This document shows, piece by piece, positions 40,421 through 48,842 of a DNA stretch of 64,000 nt. The stretch comes from Nonomuraea polychroma (GTDB lineage: Bacteria > Actinomycetota > Actinomycetes > Streptosporangiales > Streptosporangiaceae). The translations under genes and the position numbers were made by a program. Position 1 is the stretch's first letter. Each line of letters opens with the position of its first letter. The notes beneath the pieces were generated by a model. It ran no database searches. It worked only from the letters and a program-made list of their open reading frames with translations, and was not told where the DNA came from. Where the stretch lies: positions 1,054,001-1,118,000 of the forward strand of contig NZ_SAUN01000001.1 in assembly GCF_004011505.1 (NCBI RefSeq). Reading direction: 5' to 3'.

Positions 40421-41332
40421 ATGGATTTGTCGGGCAAGGTGGCCGTGGTCACCGGGGCCGGTCGCGGTCTCGGCCGGGCGTACGCGGAGGCGCTCGGCGC
40501 TGCCGGGGCGGCGGTCGTCGTCAACGACGTGGACGCCGAGGCGGCCGCCCACGTGGTCGAGGCCGTCGTGGCCGCGGGCGGCAGGGCCGTGGCCGAGGTG
40601 GGCGCGGTCGGCGGGAGCGAGGTCGCGCAGCGGCTGGTGGACACCGCGGTCAAGGAGTTCGGCCGGCTCGACGTCATGGTGACCAACGCCGGCATCCTGC
40701 GGGACCGCGTCCTGTGGAAGATGTCCGACGAGGACTTCGACGCGGTCGTCGAGGTGCACCTGCGCGGCACGTTCAGCTGCGCCCGCGCGGCCGCCCTACG
40801 CATGCGCGAGCAGGGCGAGGGCGGCCGCCTGATCCTGATCTCCTCACCGGCGGGGCAACGCGGCAACTTCGGCCAGACCAACTACGCCGCCGCCAAGGCG
40901 GGCATCGTGGCGATGGCCCGCACCTGGGCTATGGAGCTGGGCCGGTCCAACATCACGGTCAACGCCGTCGTCCCGGTCGCGGCCACCGAGATGACCAAGA
41001 CCATCCCGGTCTTCGCGCCGATCCTGGAGGAGGCCGAGCGCACCGGCGCCCCGCTGCCGGACTGGCTGCGCAAGGACGAAGGTCTCGGCACGGTCGACGA
41101 CGTGGCCGGGCTCGTCGTCTACCTCGCCTCGGACGCCTCCGCCGGCGTCACCGGGCAGGCCATCGGCATCGGCGGCGACAAGCTGGCCCTCTGGTCGCAC
41201 CCCAAGGAGAAGGCCGTCGCCTACGCCGACGGCGGCTGGTCCGCCGACGCCATCGCCGCCTCGTGGGAGGCGGGTGTCGGGGCCGAGCCCGAGACGTACG
41301 GGATCCCCGCGCCGAAGGCGCCCACCTCATGA
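40421..41332 (+). CDS. couN: SDR dehydrogenase, probable aryl-3-hydroxyacyl-CoA dehydrogenase (CouN-like)
   Basis: A 303-residue short-chain dehydrogenase: TGAGRGLGRAYAEAL for the cofactor, TNAGILRDRVLWKMSDEDFD (a stretch typical of multifunctional-enzyme type hydroxyacyl-CoA dehydrogenases), Ser in LISSPAGQRG near 148, and NYAAAKAG for Tyr and Lys near 160. In the CoA-dependent hydroxycinnamate pathway it would oxidise the 3-hydroxy-3-arylpropionyl-CoA. The gene order SDR, amidohydrolase, MaoC, MHS transporter, acyl-CoA ligase is the set described as couN/O/M/T/L in Rhodococcus. The symbol is inferred from that order, not from a search. Confidence 0.78.
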   Translation: MDLSGKVAVVTGAGRGLGRAYAEALGAAGAAVVVNDVDAEAAAHVVEAVVAAGGRAVAEVGAVGGSEVAQRLVDTAVKEFGRLDVMVTNAGILRDRVLWKMSDEDFDAVVEVHLRGTFSCARAAALRMREQGEGGRLILISSPAGQRGNFGQTNYAAAKAGIVAMARTWAMELGRSNITVNAVVPVAATEMTKTIPVFAPILEEAERTGAPLPDWLRKDEGLGTVDDVAGLVVYLASDASAGVTGQAIGIGGDKLALWSHPKEKAVAYADGGWSADAIAASWEAGVGAEPETYGIPAPKAPTS

Positions 41333-42222
41333 ACCCAAAGGAAATGAACGCAGACGAGCTGGTGGCGATCGACGTCCACACCCACGCCGAGGTCTCCAAG
41401 GACGGGCACGGCTCGCTCAGCCCGGCGTTGTTCGGGGCGTCGGAGGAGTACTTCGGCGCGCACGAGCGGCCGACCATCCCGCAGATGGCCGCCTACTACC
41501 GGGAGCGGCAGATGGCCGCGGTCGTGTTCACGGTGGACGCCGAGCACGCCACCGGCCACCCCCGCATCTCCAACGAGGAGATCGCCGAAAGCTGCGCCGA
41601 GCACCCCGACGTGCTCATCCCGTTCGCCAGCGTCGACCCGTGGAAGGGCCGGGCGGGCGCCCGCGAGGCCCGCCGCCTGGTCACCGACCACGGGGTTCGC
41701 GGCTTCAAGTTCCACCCCAGCATCCAGGGCTTCGCCCCGAACGACCCGCTGGCCTACCCGCTGTACGAGGTGATCGAGGAGCTGGGCGCGATCGCCCTGT
41801 TCCACACCGGCCAGACCGGCATCGGCGCGGGCGTCCCGGGCGGCGGTGGAATCCGGCTCAAATACTCCAACCCGATGCTGGTCGACGACGTCGCCGTGGA
41901 CTTCCCGCACCTGAAGATCATCCTGGCGCACCCGTCGTTCCCTTGGCAGGACGAGGCCCTGGCCGTGGCCACGCACAAGCCGTCCGTGCACATCGACCTG
42001 TCCGGCTGGGCGCCGAAATACTTCCCGCCGCAGCTCGTCCGGTACGCCAACACGCTGCTGAAGGACAAGGTGCTGTTCGGCTCCGACTACCCGGTGATCA
42101 CCCCGGACCGGTGGCTGGCGGACTTCGCCAAGCTCGACATCAAGCCCGAGGTCCGCCCCAAGATCCTCAAAGACAACGCCGCGCGCCTGCTCGGCCTCAC
42201 CTCCAAGGAGACGCAGCCATGA
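41329..42222 (+). CDS. couO: Amidohydrolase-family protein, probable aryl-ketoacyl-CoA hydrolase (CouO-like)
   Basis: A 297-residue TIM-barrel metal hydrolase of the amidohydrolase_2/ACMSD family. Metal and catalytic residues: IDVHTHAEVS near 16-19, FKFHPSIQGF near 126, LFHTGQTG near 162, IILAHPSFPW near 201, and Asp in LFGSDYPVITP near 250. In the cou scheme such a protein cleaves the 3-keto-3-arylpropionyl-CoA hydrolytically, giving the aromatic acid and acetyl-CoA, in place of a thiolase. No thiolase gene is present here, which fits. ATG 41329 overlaps the SDR stop by ATGA. Confidence 0.75.
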   Translation: MNPKEMNADELVAIDVHTHAEVSKDGHGSLSPALFGASEEYFGAHERPTIPQMAAYYRERQMAAVVFTVDAEHATGHPRISNEEIAESCAEHPDVLIPFASVDPWKGRAGAREARRLVTDHGVRGFKFHPSIQGFAPNDPLAYPLYEVIEELGAIALFHTGQTGIGAGVPGGGGIRLKYSNPMLVDDVAVDFPHLKIILAHPSFPWQDEALAVATHKPSVHIDLSGWAPKYFPPQLVRYANTLLKDKVLFGSDYPVITPDRWLADFAKLDIKPEVRPKILKDNAARLLGLTSKETQP

Positions 42223-42677
42223 CCATCGTCGCTAACGGCCTCGCCGAGCTGAAGGCGCTGGCCGGCCAGGACCTCGGCCACAGCGGCTGGCTGGAGATCA
42301 CCCAGGAGCGGGTGAACACCTTCGCCGACGCCACCAACGACCACCAGTGGATCCACGTGGACCCGGACAAGGCGAAGGACGGGCCGTTCGGCGGCACGAT
42401 CGCGCACGGCTACCTGACCCTGGCCCTGCTCATCCCGCTGTTCAACGAGCTGCTCGACATCCAGGGCATGAAGATGAGCATCAACTACGGCCTGGACAAG
42501 GTCCGCTTCCCCAGCCCGGTCAAGGTGGGCAGCAAGATCCGCCTGGCCGGCAAGGTCGCCGAGGTCGAGGACGTCCCCGGCGACGGTGTCCAGATGTTGC
42601 TCGACTTCACCGTGGAGATCGACGGCGCGGCCAAGCCCGCGTGCGTCGCCCGTGCCGTCTACCGGCACTACGCCTGA
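42219..42677 (+). CDS. couM: MaoC-like hydratase, probable hydroxycinnamoyl-CoA hydratase (CouM-like)
   Basis: A 152-residue hot-dog-fold hydratase. The hydratase-2 motif is seen as FADATNDHQWIHVDPDKA, with Asp and His near 41-46, followed by FGGTIAHGYLTLALL. It would add water to the double bond of a hydroxycinnamoyl-CoA, feeding the SDR. It overlaps the amidohydrolase gene by ATGA. Similar single-domain MaoC proteins act on many enoyl-CoAs; the aryl substrate is inferred from the operon. Confidence 0.8.
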   Translation: MTIVANGLAELKALAGQDLGHSGWLEITQERVNTFADATNDHQWIHVDPDKAKDGPFGGTIAHGYLTLALLIPLFNELLDIQGMKMSINYGLDKVRFPSPVKVGSKIRLAGKVAEVEDVPGDGVQMLLDFTVEIDGAAKPACVARAVYRHYA

Positions 42678-42708
42678 CCCCTTCGGAGATGTGAGGAGCC
42701 CCCCGCTC

Positions 42709-44016
42709 ATGTCGAACCCCGTGCAGCTGCGCCGCGCAGTGGCCTCCAGCTTCCTCGGCAGCGTCATCGAGTACTACGACTTCCTCCTGTACGCCACGGC
42801 CTCGGCCGTCGTGTTCAACAAGGTCTTCTTCTCCAACCTCGACCCGCTGGTCGCCACGGTGGCCAGCCTGGGCACGTTCGCGACCGGCTATCTGGCCAGG
42901 CCGATCGGCGGCGTCGTGTTCGGCCACTTCGGCGACCGGCTGGGCCGCAAGCGCATGCTCGTGCTCACCATGGTGCTGATGGGCGTGGCCAGCTTCCTGA
43001 TCGGGCTGCTGCCCACCTACGCGCAGGCCGGGGTGCTCGCGCCGATCGCGCTCGTCCTGCTGAGGGTCGTGCAGGGAATCGCGGTCGGCGGCGAGTGGGG
43101 CGGCGCGGTGCTGATGTCGGCAGAACACGCCACCGCCCGCCGCGGCCTGTGGGCGAGCTTCACCAACGCCGGAGCGCCGTTCGGCATGGTGTTGTCGACG
43201 GGTGCGCTGACCGGCACCGCCGCCGTGGTGGGCAACGAGGCCTTCCTGGCGTGGGGGTGGCGGGTCCCGTTCCTGATCAGCATCGTCCTGCTCGCGGTCG
43301 GCCTGTTCGTCCGGATGCGGGTGGAGGAGACCCCGGTGTTCAGCGCCGCCGTCAAGGAGAGCGCCTCCAGGGTCCCGCTGCTGGACGTGCTGCGCGGCCA
43401 GCCCAGGACGCTGCTGCTCGGCGTCGGCGTGGGGCTGGCGGCGTTCGTGGCGCAGGGCACGCTCACCACCTTCCTCATCGCGTACGGCGTCGGTGTCGGT
43501 TTCGAGCGGCAGGCCGTGCTGAACGGGCTGACGCTCTCCTCGGCGCTGGCCGTACTCGGCATCCTCGGCTGGTCGGCCCTGTCGGACCGGGTCGGGCGGC
43601 GGCCGGTCGTCATCACCGGCGCGCTGATCATGGCGGTGTTCGCGTTCGCCCTGTTCCCGCTGGTGAACACCGGCAGCGTCGCCCTGCTCACCGCCGCACT
43701 CGTCTTCGGCCAGGCCGTCGTGCACCCGATGATGTACGGCCCGCTGGCCGCGCTCTACACCGAGCTGTTCAGCACCCGCACCCGCTACACCGGCGCGTCC
43801 CTCGGATACCAGCTGGCCGGGCTCGGGGCCGGGCTGGCGCCGGTGGTGTTCGCCCAGATCCAGGCTGGCGGCGGCGGGACCCTCGTGGTGTCCATCGTCA
43901 TCGCCGCCGCGTGCCTGCTGGCCGTGGCCTGCACGCTGGCGCTCAAGGAGACCAGCCGCGGCGACCTGGCCGAGGAGCCGATCCCCACCAGCGCCTCCAA
44001 GACCATCGCCTCCTGA
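42709..44016 (+). CDS. couT: MHS-family MFS transporter, probable hydroxycinnamate importer (CouT-like)
   Basis: A 435-residue proton symporter with about 12 membrane segments. MHS motifs are SSFLGSVIEYYDFLLYATAS at the N-terminus, FGHFGDRLGRKRMLVLTMVL for the loop 2-3 signature, and GIAVGGEWGGAVLMSAEHA near 122. GTGAGGAGCC precedes the ATG. The position between the MaoC and ligase genes points to uptake of the aromatic acid that the ligase activates. Confidence 0.82.
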   Translation: MSNPVQLRRAVASSFLGSVIEYYDFLLYATASAVVFNKVFFSNLDPLVATVASLGTFATGYLARPIGGVVFGHFGDRLGRKRMLVLTMVLMGVASFLIGLLPTYAQAGVLAPIALVLLRVVQGIAVGGEWGGAVLMSAEHATARRGLWASFTNAGAPFGMVLSTGALTGTAAVVGNEAFLAWGWRVPFLISIVLLAVGLFVRMRVEETPVFSAAVKESASRVPLLDVLRGQPRTLLLGVGVGLAAFVAQGTLTTFLIAYGVGVGFERQAVLNGLTLSSALAVLGILGWSALSDRVGRRPVVITGALIMAVFAFALFPLVNTGSVALLTAALVFGQAVVHPMMYGPLAALYTELFSTRTRYTGASLGYQLAGLGAGLAPVVFAQIQAGGGGTLVVSIVIAAACLLAVACTLALKETSRGDLAEEPIPTSASKTIAS

Positions 44017-44032
44017 CAGGAAAGACACGCTC

Positions 44033-45550
44033 ATGCACAACTCCGGGATCGGCGGCTGGCCGGCGCGGCGGGCCATGATGACGCCGGACCGCACGGCCTT
44101 CGTCTACGAGGACCGCTCGCTGACCTACGCAGAGGTCCACGAGCGGGTGACGAGGCTGGCGCATCGGCTGCGCGACAGCGGCGTGCGGGCCGGGGACCGG
44201 GTCGTCTACCTCGGCCCGAACCACGTCGCGTTCGCCGAGACCATGTTCGCCACGCACATGCTCGGCGGGATCTTCGTTCCGCTGAACTTCCGGCTCGCGG
44301 CGCCCGAGATCGACTACATGCTGGGGCACTCCGGCGCGAAGGTGCTGATCCACGCGCCGCAGTGCGCCGGCGTGGTGGAGGCGCTGACCGGCACGCCGGC
44401 CCTGGAGCAGATCATCCCGCTCGAGACCTGTGAGAGCTGGCTCGCGCAGGGCGATCGCACGGAGCTCGCGCCGATCGACGTGCCGGTGGCGCAGGACGAC
44501 ATCGCGCTCATCCTCTACACGTCGGGCACCACCGGGCGGCCCAAGGGCGCCACGCTCAGCCACGCCAACCTGATCTGGAACACCTGCAACATGCTCATCG
44601 GGGTGGACGTGGCCGGCGACGAGACGACGCTGGTCAGCGCCCCGCTGTTCCACGTCGCGGCGCTGAACCAGACGCTGCTGCCGACCTTCCTCAAGGGCGG
44701 CCGTTCGGTGATCATGCCGTCGTGGGACGTGGACGCGTGTTACGACCTGATCGAGAAGCACGGTGTCACGTGGATGTTCGGGGTCACCACGATGTTCGCC
44801 GCGTTCGCGGGCTCGCCGCGCTGGGCCGGTGCGGACCTGTCGTCGCTGCGCACGCTGATGTCCGGGGGAGCGGCCATCCCGCCCGCCCTGATCCGCACCT
44901 ACCAGGAGCGGGGGCTGGTGTTCTGCCAGGGGTATGGGATGACGGAGACCGCGCCGGGCGCGACGTTCCTGGAGGCCAGTCAGAGTGTGCGCAAGGTCGG
45001 CTCAGCGGGCGTGCCCGTCTTCTTCGCCGACGTCCGCGTCGTCCGGCCCGACCTCAGCGACGCCCCGCCCGGCGAGCCCGGCGAGGTCCTCATCCAGGGC
45101 CCGAACGTCACCCCCGGCTACTGGGACGACGCCGGGGCCACGGCCGCGGCCTTCGCCGAGGGCGGCTGGTTCCGCTCCGGCGACGTCGCCTATCGCGACG
45201 AGGAGGGCCACCTGTACATCGTGGACCGGGTCAAGGACATGTACATCTCCGGCGGCGAGAACGTCTACCCGGCGGAGGTGGAGGCGGTGCTCTTCGAGCA
45301 TCCGGCGGTGGCCGAGGCGGCGGTGGTCGGCGTGGCGGACGCGACGTGGGGGGAGACCGGCCGCGCGTTCGTGGTCGTCCGTCCCGGCCACGAAGTCACG
45401 GGGGAGGAGCTGCGTGCGTTCCTGCTGACGAGGCTGGCCAAGTACAAGATCCCCAGGTATGTCACGTTCGTGGAGGACCTGCCGAAGACCGGCTCGGGCA
45501 AGATCCAGAAGCTCAAGCTCCGGGACCTGCCCGTTCCGTCGCCTTCATGA
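44033..45550 (+). CDS. couL: Acyl-CoA synthetase, probable hydroxycinnamate-CoA ligase (CouL-like)
   Basis: A 505-residue AMP-forming ligase. The P-loop is ILYTSGTTGRPKGATLSHAN near 160-179, the adenine-binding motif GYGMTETAPG near 302, the hinge region WFRSGDVAYRDEEGHLYIVD near 380, and the catalytic C-terminal Lys in LPKTGSGKIQKLKLRD near 490. It should activate a hydroxycinnamate to the CoA thioester, the first step of the pathway. Aryl specificity is inferred from context. It is the last plus-strand gene before the convergent MarR gene. Confidence 0.82.
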   Translation: MHNSGIGGWPARRAMMTPDRTAFVYEDRSLTYAEVHERVTRLAHRLRDSGVRAGDRVVYLGPNHVAFAETMFATHMLGGIFVPLNFRLAAPEIDYMLGHSGAKVLIHAPQCAGVVEALTGTPALEQIIPLETCESWLAQGDRTELAPIDVPVAQDDIALILYTSGTTGRPKGATLSHANLIWNTCNMLIGVDVAGDETTLVSAPLFHVAALNQTLLPTFLKGGRSVIMPSWDVDACYDLIEKHGVTWMFGVTTMFAAFAGSPRWAGADLSSLRTLMSGGAAIPPALIRTYQERGLVFCQGYGMTETAPGATFLEASQSVRKVGSAGVPVFFADVRVVRPDLSDAPPGEPGEVLIQGPNVTPGYWDDAGATAAAFAEGGWFRSGDVAYRDEEGHLYIVDRVKDMYISGGENVYPAEVEAVLFEHPAVAEAAVVGVADATWGETGRAFVVVRPGHEVTGEELRAFLLTRLAKYKIPRYVTFVEDLPKTGSGKIQKLKLRDLPVPSPS

Positions 45551-45554
45551 CCCG

Positions 45555-46028
45555 TCAGTGCGGAGGCAGATCCGACAGGGCCGTCCGGCAGCGGTTGAGA
45601 TAGACCTCCAGGTCACGGCGCTGCCGGGCGGTGAGTCCGGTGAGCATGCGCTCCTCCAGGGCGTCCATCGCCTCGTCGTGGGCCGCGAGCAGCTCGTGGC
45701 CCGCGTCGGTGAGGCTGATCAGCAGGGCCCGGCGGTTGCCGGGGTCGCGGCGGCGCGCGATGAGGCCGCGCCGCTCCAGCGCGGTGATCATGTCGGCCAT
45801 GGACTGGGCGGTGACGAAGGAGTTGCGGGCGAGCTGTGCGGAGCTGAGCCCGTCCCGGCGGCGCAGCACGGTGAGCGCGGTGTACTGCAGCGCGGTGATG
45901 CCGGCCGGTTTGAGCAGCTCGTCCATCTGGGCCCGCGCGGCGAGCTCGACCTGCTTCACGACGTACAGCAGCGACGGGCGCGAGGCGGCGGACTCCACGG
46001 CCCGGTCGCTGCCGGGGGTGCGTGTCAC
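45555..46028 (-). CDS. couR: MarR-family regulator (CouR-like)
   Basis: A 157-residue regulator with the winged helix at about 45-110 (LLKPAGITALQYTALTVLRR, LSSAQLARNSFVTAQSMADM, ALERRGLIARRRDPGNRRAL). Its convergent position next to the aryl-CoA ligase suggests the MarR regulator CouR, which responds to hydroxycinnamoyl-CoA in Rhodococcus. GTG 46028 was chosen because AAAGGAA lies 6 bases upstream. Its own upstream region has two matching palindromes shared with the divergent aldehyde dehydrogenase gene, so it may control the vanillin/vanillate arm as well as itself. Confidence 0.82.
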   Translation of the reverse strand: MTRTPGSDRAVESAASRPSLLYVVKQVELAARAQMDELLKPAGITALQYTALTVLRRRDGLSSAQLARNSFVTAQSMADMITALERRGLIARRRDPGNRRALLISLTDAGHELLAAHDEAMDALEERMLTGLTARQRRDLEVYLNRCRTALSDLPPH

Positions 46029-46051
46029 GTGCGTTCCTTTGCTGTGGACAG

Positions 46052-46064
46052 TCAGGTTTCCTGA
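46052..46064. promoter_or_regulatory. MarR operator 1, TCAGGTTTCCTGA
   Basis: A perfect palindrome with a 3-base centre, 24 bases upstream of the MarR start. The related copy at 46108 is its reverse complement with one change, 56 bases away. Confidence 0.65.
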
Positions 46065-46107
46065 GTATCTCAGCCCTCTTGCATTCTCCGCCATATGAGC
46101 GTAATTA

Positions 46108-46120
46108 TCAGGAAACCTGT
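46108..46120. promoter_or_regulatory. MarR operator 2, TCAGGAAACCTGT
   Basis: Second copy (one mismatch in the palindrome), 60 bases before the aldehyde dehydrogenase start. The 12 bases TCAGGAAACCTG are the exact reverse complement of 46053-46064. Confidence 0.65.
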
Positions 46121-46180
46121 TGGTTGAACAGGTCGGGACCAGGACGGTGCGGCGTGCGATCGCACCGGGAAGAGCGGGTC

Positions 46181-47638
46181 ATGACGGATTCCGTGAGCCG
46201 GCCGCACATCGAGCCGGGCAAGTTGTTCATCGGCGGCGAGTGGGCCGAGGCGTTCGCCAAGGGCAGGAGGGACATCACCGACCCGTCCACGGGACAGGTG
46301 ATCACCACGGTGGCCGAGGCGGACGCCGCCGACGTGGACGCGGCCGTCGCCGCCGGGCGCAAGGCGTTCGGCACGTGGTCGCAGACGTCCGGCCGCGAGC
46401 GGGCACGCATCCTGCACCGCGTCGCCGACGTCATCCGGCGGCGTGAGGACGAGCTCGTCGCGGTGGAGAGCGTCGACGTCGGCAAGCCGGTCAGCCTGTG
46501 CCGCGCCGTCGACGTGGCCACGGCCGCCGAGATCTACGAGTACTACTCCGGGCTCGCGCAGACCATCCAAGGGGCCACCCGGCACATCCCGATCCCCTCG
46601 CACGCCTACACCCGGCGCGAGCCGCTCGGCGTGGTCGGCGCGATCACCCCGTTCAACTTCCCGCTGATCCTCAGCAGCTCGAAGATCGCGCCGGCGCTCG
46701 CCGCGGGCAACGTCATGGTGCACAAGCCCGCCGAGGACACTCCGCTCAGCGCCCTGCTGATGGCCGAGATCCTGGCCGAGGCGGGGGTGCCGGACGGCGT
46801 GCTCAACGTGGTCACCGGTGATGGCGCGGTGGCCGGCGAGGCGCTGCTGCGCCACCCCGGCATCGACAAGATCGCCTTCACCGGCTCCACCAAGATCGGC
46901 CGGTACGCGGCCGCCACGGCCGGCGAAGGGCTCAAGCCCGTCACGATGGAGCTGGGCGGCAACGCCGCGCAGATCGTGTTCGAGGACGCCGACCTGGACA
47001 AGGCGATCGGCTCGGCCATCAAGGCCTTCGTCTTCAACACCGGCCAGTTCTGCATGGGCGGACCGCGCCTGCTGGTCCACCGCCCCCTGTACGACACCGT
47101 CCTGGAGATCCTGGCCGGAGCCGTCGCCGGCGTGCCGGTCGGCGACCCCTTCGACCCGGCCACCGTCGTGGGCCCCATGGCCGCCGAGCGGCATCTCGCC
47201 AAGGTCGAGGAGTACGTGCGGATCGCCAAGGAGCAGGGCGGCCGGATCGTCACCGGAGGGGAGCGGCTGGACCTCGGCGGCGGCTACTACTACCAGCCGA
47301 CCGTCATCGCCGGCCTGAGCGACGATTCGCCCGTCGTGCAGGAGGAGATCTTCGGCCCGGTCCTGACCGTCCAGCCGTTCGACACCGAGGAGGAGGCCGT
47401 GGCCATGGCCAACGGCACCCCGTACGGGCTCGCGGCCGGTCTGCAGACCACCGACCTGGCCCGCGCGCACCGGGTGGCGGCGCGGCTGGAGGCCGGCATC
47501 GTCTGGGTGAACGACTGGGCGATGCTCGACCCGGCGATCCCGTTCGGCGGGGTCAAGCAATCCGGCTACGGGCGAGAGTACGGGCCCGAGGTGCTGGAGT
47601 CGTACACCAAGGTCAAGTCCGTCGTCATCGCCCTGTGA
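46181..47638 (+). CDS. NAD(P)-dependent aldehyde dehydrogenase, candidate vanillin-type
   Basis: A 485-residue ALDH. The general base is the Glu of VTMELGGNAAQIV near 258 and the nucleophile the Cys of NTGQFCMGGPRLL near 290. VGAITPFNFPLILSSSKIAP and IAFTGSTKIGRYAA are the NAD-binding motifs, and the ending GGVKQSGYGREYG is standard. Next to a benzyl-alcohol-type dehydrogenase and vanA/vanB it probably oxidises an aromatic aldehyde such as vanillin or coniferaldehyde. ATG 46181 is preceded by GAAGAGCGGGTC. It is the first gene of the plus-strand vanillate operon. Confidence 0.85.
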   Translation: MTDSVSRPHIEPGKLFIGGEWAEAFAKGRRDITDPSTGQVITTVAEADAADVDAAVAAGRKAFGTWSQTSGRERARILHRVADVIRRREDELVAVESVDVGKPVSLCRAVDVATAAEIYEYYSGLAQTIQGATRHIPIPSHAYTRREPLGVVGAITPFNFPLILSSSKIAPALAAGNVMVHKPAEDTPLSALLMAEILAEAGVPDGVLNVVTGDGAVAGEALLRHPGIDKIAFTGSTKIGRYAAATAGEGLKPVTMELGGNAAQIVFEDADLDKAIGSAIKAFVFNTGQFCMGGPRLLVHRPLYDTVLEILAGAVAGVPVGDPFDPATVVGPMAAERHLAKVEEYVRIAKEQGGRIVTGGERLDLGGGYYYQPTVIAGLSDDSPVVQEEIFGPVLTVQPFDTEEEAVAMANGTPYGLAAGLQTTDLARAHRVAARLEAGIVWVNDWAMLDPAIPFGGVKQSGYGREYGPEVLESYTKVKSVVIAL

Positions 47639-47648
47639 GAGGTACGCC

Positions 47649-48755
47649 ATGACCACCACCACGTCAGCAGCCGTCGTCGAGTCCGCAGGCGCCGGCTTCC
47701 ACCTGAGCGAGGTCGAGCTGGCCGACCCGCGCCCGGACGAGGTGCTGGTCCGGATGGTCGCCGCCGGCATCTGCCACACCGACCTGGGCGTCGCCGCCGG
47801 CGGCCTGCCGTTCCCCCTGCCCGGGGTCCTCGGCCACGAGGGCGCGGGCGTCGTGGAGGCGGTCGGCTCCGCCGTGACCCGGGTCAGCCCCGGCGACCAC
47901 GTGCTGCTCTCCTTCACCTCGTGCGGCAGGTGCGCCAACTGCCGTGACGGGCACCCCGCCTACTGCGCGGCCTGGCTGCCGCTGAACCTGCTCGGCGGCG
48001 CCCGCGCGGACGGCTCACCCACCGTGACCAGGGACGGCGCGGCACTCGGCGGGCACTTCTTCGGCCAGTCCTCCTTCGCCAGGCACGCCCTGGCCGACGA
48101 GCGCAGCCTGGTCAAGCTGCCCGCCGACGCGCCGCTCGACCTGCTGGCGCCGCTCGGCTGCGGCGTGCAGACCGGCGCGGGCGCCGTCTGGAACGTGCTC
48201 CAGCCGCGCCCCGGCGCCTCCCTCGTCGTGACCGGCGCGGGCGCGGTGGGCCTGTCCGCGGTCATGGCGGCCCGGCTCACCCCGGCCACCCGCATCATCG
48301 CGGTCGACCGGGTGCCGGCCCGGCTCGAGCTGGCCCGCGAGCTCGGCGCCACCCACACCGTCGACACCACCACGGCCGACCTGGCCGAGGCGATCGGCGA
48401 GATCACCGGCGGCCAGGGCGCCGACGGCGTGGTCGAGACGACGGGCAACGTGGGGGTCGCCGGCGCCGCCGTCGGCGTGCTCGCCGCCCGGGGCACCGCG
48501 GTGCTGGTCGGCGCCCCGCCCTTCGGCTCGTCGATCCCCGTGGACGTCAACTTCATGTTGCCGGGCCGCAAGGTGGTGGGCCTGACGCTGGGCGACAGCG
48601 AGACGGAGTCGCTGATCCCGGTGCTGGCCGAGCTGGTGGCCGCCGGGCGGCTGCCGATCGACCGGCTGATCAGGCACTACAAGTTCGAGGAGATCGAGAG
48701 CGCGGTCGGCGACATCGTCTCCGGTGCGACGATCAAGCCGGTGCTGCGGTTCTGA
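47649..48755 (+). CDS. Zinc-dependent alcohol dehydrogenase, benzyl-alcohol type
   Basis: A 368-residue class III-like MDR enzyme. Catalytic zinc ligands: GICHTDLG near 42, GHEGAGVVE near 62, and GCGVQTG near 169. The structural zinc loop is CGRCANCRDGHPAYC near 92-106. The NAD motif is VTGAGAVGLSAVMAA near 195. The shape matches aryl-alcohol dehydrogenases of the XylB group, which interconvert benzyl-type alcohols and aldehydes. With the aldehyde dehydrogenase 10 bases upstream it could take vanillyl or coniferyl alcohol to the acid. Confidence 0.86.
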   Translation: MTTTTSAAVVESAGAGFHLSEVELADPRPDEVLVRMVAAGICHTDLGVAAGGLPFPLPGVLGHEGAGVVEAVGSAVTRVSPGDHVLLSFTSCGRCANCRDGHPAYCAAWLPLNLLGGARADGSPTVTRDGAALGGHFFGQSSFARHALADERSLVKLPADAPLDLLAPLGCGVQTGAGAVWNVLQPRPGASLVVTGAGAVGLSAVMAARLTPATRIIAVDRVPARLELARELGATHTVDTTTADLAEAIGEITGGQGADGVVETTGNVGVAGAAVGVLAARGTAVLVGAPPFGSSIPVDVNFMLPGRKVVGLTLGDSETESLIPVLAELVAAGRLPIDRLIRHYKFEEIESAVGDIVSGATIKPVLRF

Positions 48756-48800
48756 CCACATTCGTTTTCCGGCATCCGGGAAGCGCCGTTCCGCGGTCCC

Positions 48801-48816
48801 GGTGACCCAGGTCACC
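48801..48816. promoter_or_regulatory. Palindrome GGTGACCCAGGTCACC upstream of vanA
   Basis: GGTGACC and GGTCACC flank a 2-base centre, 26 bases before the vanA start. It could be the operator for the IclR regulator encoded at the end of the operon, or a hairpin separating the dehydrogenase genes from vanA. Confidence 0.45.
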
Positions 48817-48842
48817 ATCGTTCCACTGTGAAGGAGTCGCCC

